Shown here piece after piece: positions 59,442 through 64,000 of a DNA stretch of 64,000 bases; within the stretch, counting starts at the first letter, position 1; each line of letters opens with the position of its first letter. The stretch is from NCBI GenBank assembly GCA_018857735.1, contig JABMCL010000191.1, forward strand, positions 889,501-953,500, given 5' to 3'. Position numbers and translations under genes: made by a program. The notes beneath the pieces are model-generated. The model saw only the letters and a list, made by a program, of their open reading frames with translations. It made no database searches and was not told where the DNA came from. This DNA is from Alviniconcha marisindica (lineage: Eukaryota; Mollusca; Gastropoda; Provannidae).

Positions 59442-59494
<53 letters not shown>
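59442..59494 (+). repeat. (TG)n microsatellite
   Basis: About 26 TG units followed by TTG-interrupted TG-rich sequence. Confidence 0.95.
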
Positions 59495-59496
<2 letters not shown>

Positions 59497-59874
59497 GTGT
59501 GTGTGTGTTTGTATGTGTTTGCATGCATGTATGGGAGCACATGTCTACACATAATTATGTGCAGTTATGTGCATAGATTGATAACTGTCAGTATGTTTTG
59601 CTCTTTTTCTTTTTCTGATCCTGGTCCAAAGTTGTTTTTTCACCTCATTCATCTTGATGTTCAAGCAAACAGGGCACAGTTTTAAGTGGTTATGGTGCTA
59701 CACCTTGAGTAAAAGAGCAAAGTCCAGACCAAGAGAGCAAGAATAACCCTGACTGGCATTCAGTGAGATGGCTTGACAGTGGCATGTTCCATTTGCTGCA
59801 ACCCACTTTGCAAAATAGAATGTCCAACACAACTGCCAGCAAATAAAATTTCAACAGACATTTGTGTTGCACAG

Positions 59875-60092
59875 CAATAGTGAGATGCTCAGTCAGGAGA
59901 GCCACACTGCTCTAAACAGGAACATGCAGTGCATTTTTCTAACAATAAAAGCAGGAGGAGGAAGACAAATCTCAGGAGAGCTTTTGCTGAAAGTGATCAC
60001 CATGTTTTTTGTTAAAGAGAACCCACCATTCACAAAACTCCAACACATTTCAATTTTCATACTACAAAATGCTCTGATAAATACCAATGCCG
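59875..60092 (+). CDS. Candidate exon of unknown affiliation
   Basis: A 218-nt open stretch bounded by TTGCACAG and a strong GTAAGTA donor encodes about 72 residues (SEMLSQESHTALNRNMQCIF…). It needs two incoming bases, whereas LRRIQ3 exon 4 supplies none, so it could join only through another exon. No family recognised; it may be spurious. Confidence 0.25.
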
Positions 60093-60479
60093 GTAAGTAA
60101 ACTAGTGATGAAACTGCACTTTTTTTCCCTTTTTTGGGGGCCACTTTTTGCTTTCAGTAGAAACAGTTTAGGTCATAAATTACTGGTTTTTCAAGGAGTA
60201 ATCACAGCCATGTTCTTTTAATGATAGCCTTAGTACATGCATTGGCTATCAGATATTAGGCCAAGTGTCCAGCTATATCTTGTAGTTTGTACTGGAAATC
60301 ACATTGAAAATGTTTTATGGCTCTGTGTAAAGAATTAATACAAAACAAGAGAAATTCAACAGCAACTAATGCCTTGGGTTAGAACATTGTGATAATTTAA
60401 TTTGGAGTTTGATCCACAAAGAACTACAGTGACCGGAACATCTCAAAAGCTACTACACTGAATGATTCACAAGGGTTGT

Positions 60480-63400
60480 TCACAGAGGGGTCAGGCTGAG
60501 TGCACTCCAGCTCTGCTGTTTTTGTTCATTATTGTTGGTTCTACTGTGTGTGAGACTGTGACTTTTGTCTGACTCCTTCATCATGGACTGGACCCTTGTT
60601 TGGTGCTGGTTCTGTGCTCCTGAGTCCTCTGCCTGTCGGAATGCTGCTTCTATGAGTTTTCATTTTGGCAAGATTGTGCATATTGACCTTTGAGTGTCAG
60701 CCATTTAATGCAATCCTTGCCTGCCAGCAGCATGTGCAACAGGACATATTTCAGTGCCGCAGACCATTACAGTGACACCAGTACAGGTGAGCTGTGTGAA
60801 CGTGTGACTGTCGGGTATGCAGTGAAACCTGCATGCTTGACCCCTGGTCTGACCTCTCGCCTGAGGTATGTGGGAATTGGTTTTGACTTGCCATGTAAAC
60901 GTACCTGATGGGGACGGAGGCGGAAGCAGAGGCACATTACTGTATTGGATACCAACTTCAAGCACCCAGTGATCTCCAAACAACAGGCACATGACAACAT
61001 GAACTTTGACAACTTGATCTGTCTCTTCTAAAGCCAGCAATACTCAGTCTGATTCTTCCAAACTCTTCAGTTGTTCAGCTCAACCTGAGCTCTGTGGGTC
61101 AACCAGAAAAACACTCTGCCATCAACAATTTCATTCTGGACCACAAAGTTGACATTTTCTGTATCACTGAATCATGACTGCACCCTAGTGGTGATGAAGC
61201 CAAGTGTGCCGATCTTGCACCACCTGGATACCACACCATCTCCTGCCCCTGTTCCTCCTGCAGTGGAGGCATCACTTTTGTCACGCGAGAGTCTCTGTGT
61301 CCTCACCTCACCACTACCACTGACTTTCCATTTCAGCGTTCTTCCTTTGAACTTCTGAACTGGTCTGTCAACCTTCATCGACACTATCTGCAACTCGTCT
61401 GCCTCTACTGTCCACCCCCTAACAGGAGAAATAAACTTACTGAGGCACTCTTTTCTGAACAGTTCTCTGATCTGCTTGAATACTGTAACACCACAAAAGG
61501 CAGTCTGTTGATTATTGGCAATTTAAACATTCACACTGACATCTCCACCAATCCCCTTGATGTCTGCCTATCTGCACTGCTTAATGATCACGGTCTGCAT
61601 CAGTCAGTGACCACAAAGGTCACCTGAAAGGTCACACCTTCGGCCTGGTTCTGACCAACCATTATGACACCATCCTTCAGTCCACAGAGCCTGACTTCTC
61701 TCTGGATGTGTCTGACCATTACTGTGTGATGTGTTAGCTGCATCTCTCCCGCCTCTCACACCAAGGAACACCACTGCTGTTGACATCAATGCTGATAGAC
61801 ATGACCTTCGAGCCAGACTTCTCAACTCTCCACAGCTCTCAGCCAGCCACTAACCTTCTGCTGCACATCCTTGACCAACGTGCCCCAGCCACCCAGCACA
61901 AGATCTCCACCCAGCCTCCCTTGCTACGGTTTGCTTCCATGGGACCACGCTTTCTTGACGCCAAGCAAGAATGGTTGAGAGCAGAAAGGCAGTGGCTCTA
62001 GTCAGGACTGCAGATTCATAAACAGATTTTCCATGCCATTAACAAACTCATTAACAGTATCATACATCAGGCTGAAATTTTGTTTTATAGCACTAAGATT
62101 CTGACCAGTACATCTTCCAAACAACTGTTCAGCATTACTGTCTCCATGGTACAACAAAATCCACACCTCTGATCGATCTCGTCTATTCCTTTCTGAGAAC
62201 TTCCTCAATGATTTTCCAATTTCTTTCACAGCAAAATTGCCACCATTCACCAGTCTTTAGATTCTGTTACTGTTCTGCCACCCTATGTACCTGACCTTCC
62301 TTTCTCTGGCAGAGACTGGTCTGAGTTCCACGCTATGTTTGAAGAAGACATCCAAAAAGATACTGAAACATATTACTGTAAAATCATGCCTCTCTTCTTG
62401 CTGGCTGTTTCAAAGATCTCCCCCATTGACTCCTTCAGCTCTGGTTCTTTTCAAGCTCTTTTCAAAACTGTCATCATGAAATCAGTCTTGAAACAAACAA
62501 CTCTCAATCCCAAAATTCTAAAGAACTATAGACCTGTCTCCAGTCTCTCATTTCTTTCCAAAGTACTAAAAAGAATTGTTCTCCTTCAACATGATCTCTT
62601 GTTCAATGTTAGTGAGACCATCTTCAGGCAAACGATCTACTCTACCCTAATCAGTCAGCTTATCGGGCATCACAGCACTGAAACAGCACTCCACAAAATT
62701 GTTAACAACCTTTTATCTGCTCAAGATGATAGCAGACCTTTGCAGTCTCTTCTTGATCTGTCTGCTGCTTTTGACACCATTGATCATTCCGTTCTTTTGT
62801 CAAGTCTCAACACTTCTTTTGGTCTCTCCAGTTCTGTTCTTTCCTGGTTCCATTCCTACCTCTCCAACCACATCCAAACAGTTTCCGTCAGTGGTTCTAA
62901 ATCCCTTCCAACTGTTCTCCAGTTTGGTGTCCCTCAAGGGTCAGTTCTTGCACCAATCATCTTCATTCTGTACATTCAACCTCTTTCTGCTAATTTCAAC
63001 CACCATTCTCTCTTTCATCACAGCTTCTCTGACGACTATCAGCTTTATGTCTCAGCCCATCTCAGTGAGCTCCATGAGATAATTTCTTCCTCCCAGGCTT
63101 GCATTTCCAGTGTCCAGGTTTGGATGCATCACAACAAACTGCAGTAAATGCACACAAGATGGAAGTGATTCTATTCACTCCAAAACATATTTTTAATAAA
63201 AGTTTTTTTTACCTTCTTCCATCCAGCTGAATGGTTATGACATACCTTTGTCTACCTCTGTCCAGAATGTAGGTGTCTCAAGCTCTGTTGAATCAGTTCT
63301 ATCAGTATCTTACCCATGATGCTCTCAAAACTCTCATCTGCACTTTCATTCTGTCTTGCATTGATTACTGTAATTCACTTCTCACTGGGCGCCCCCCCAA

Positions 63401-63955
63401 ATCTGATCTGTAAGCTTCAAAAAGTTCAAAATGCTGCCGCCTGCCTGATCTGTCATTGTGCCAGGTCTGACCACGTATTTCCAATCCCATCCAATCCCAC
63501 ATTCAGTACAAAATTATTATTCTTACCTTTAAATCATTGAACAATCAAGCCCCTTCTTACCTCTCTGAACTCATCCAGCTGTATGTTCTGTCTTGCCAAC
63601 TCCTTCGTCTTCCATCTGCTGCCTCAGGGCAAAGTGCCTTCTTCCTTCAAGCACCATTACTCTGGAACAGTCTACCTGACTCTCTCCGACACTCTTCTTC
63701 CACAGCATCATTTAAATCTGCCCTCAAAACCCATCTTTTCTCCTCTGAACTCTGAATGCCTTGCCTGTGTATGTGCGGCTGTGTGCAACTGGTTTCATGT
63801 GTGTGTGTGTGTGTTGGAAGTAATGAGAAAGCTGTTGAATGAGGTGTTGTAGTGTGTTTATGTAATTGGTAGGGTTCATTGTGCTTATTGTTTTTGTATT
63901 GTGCACGTCAGGCTCATGTTAGGTGTAAATGCCTTACAAATAATTTACATTACAA
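60480..63955 (+). mobile_element. Near full-length but broken L2-clade LINE (endonuclease and reverse transcriptase)
   Basis: Endonuclease blocks KVDIFCITES and LLIIGNLNIHTDIST (61140-61545) are separated by stops and frameshifts from the reverse transcriptase. The RT is still open for 270 codons at 62335-63147: LKNYRPVSSLSFLSKVLKRI, LLDLSAAFDTIDHSVLLSSL (palm A), FGVPQGSVLAPIIFILYIQP (B), FSDDYQLYVS (C, normally FADD). The C-terminal blocks ILSCIDYCNSLLTGRPP, KLQKVQNAAACLI and LLWNSLPDSLRHSSSTASFK run to 63755, followed by a TG-rich 3' UTR. Stops in the endonuclease (for example TGA after ITES) mean it is not intact. The 5' limit is approximate. Confidence 0.9.
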
Positions 63956-64000
63956 ATACTCTCAAGCAGGTCTGGTGTGCCAAATGCCCATGTTGTTTGT

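Larger units (their letters stand above)
58049..60480 (+). other. LRRIQ3 intron 4 or downstream sequence
   Basis: No certain exon. It contains a (TG)n microsatellite at 59442-59494 and one candidate exon (59875-60092). Confidence 0.5.

Overview
This is a eukaryotic genomic window carrying five split protein genes with GT-AG introns, abundant minisatellites and dinucleotide repeats, non-LTR retrotransposon (LINE) remains and foldback/MITE-like elements. The proteins are animal. Their divergence from vertebrate orthologues, plus short dispersed repeats ending in GACTGGGCGTAAAACACC followed by an (ACTT)n tail, suggests a lophotrochozoan, most likely a mollusc. That assignment rests on memory of repeat style, not on a search.

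Layout. (1) 79-15299, + strand: the 3' two thirds of a neuropathy target esterase / PNPLA6-PNPLA7 phospholipase; 13 exons chain in frame and hold the complete patatin catalytic core. Its introns contain at least seven unrelated tandem arrays. (2) 19591-29661, - strand: PIGC, the GPI-GlcNAc transferase subunit C, in seven exons (290 aa) including a cryptic 58-nt last exon. (3) 30486-41407, + strand: a coiled-coil ciliary protein best matching CFAP157, ten exons, with an apparent reading-frame disturbance in exon 9. (4) 43881-52417, - strand: OGG1 8-oxoguanine DNA glycosylase, seven exons (457 aa), with a long acidic insertion between its N-terminal and helix-hairpin-helix domains. (5) 53117 onwards, + strand: LRRIQ3, four exons seen, continuing past 58048. 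A diverged, broken LINE (about 60480-63955) occupies the end of the window.

The genes strictly alternate in strand: PNPLA6 and PIGC are tail to tail, PIGC and CFAP157 head to head (824 bp between start codons), CFAP157 and OGG1 tail to tail (2.5 kb), and OGG1 and LRRIQ3 head to head (699 bp). Both head-to-head pairs join a housekeeping gene (PIGC or OGG1) to a cilium/sperm-type gene (CFAP157 or LRRIQ3). In both, a YY1-type AAGATGGCGG motif overlaps or lies near the housekeeping start codon. The products otherwise act in unrelated pathways: lysophospholipid hydrolysis at the ER, GPI-anchor synthesis, ciliary axoneme structure, and DNA repair.

I found no new multi-gene system. The most interesting unexplained structure is at small scale. 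Tandem duplications straddle splice junctions three times (PNPLA6 exon 5 donor, PNPLA6 exon 7 acceptor in three or more copies, PIGC exon 2 acceptor). Four copies of a tiny (56-66 bp) repeat are each flanked by short direct repeats like target-site duplications. Several foldback elements occur, one with a nested hairpin, and a perfect 61-bp inverted repeat lies inside a dead LINE.
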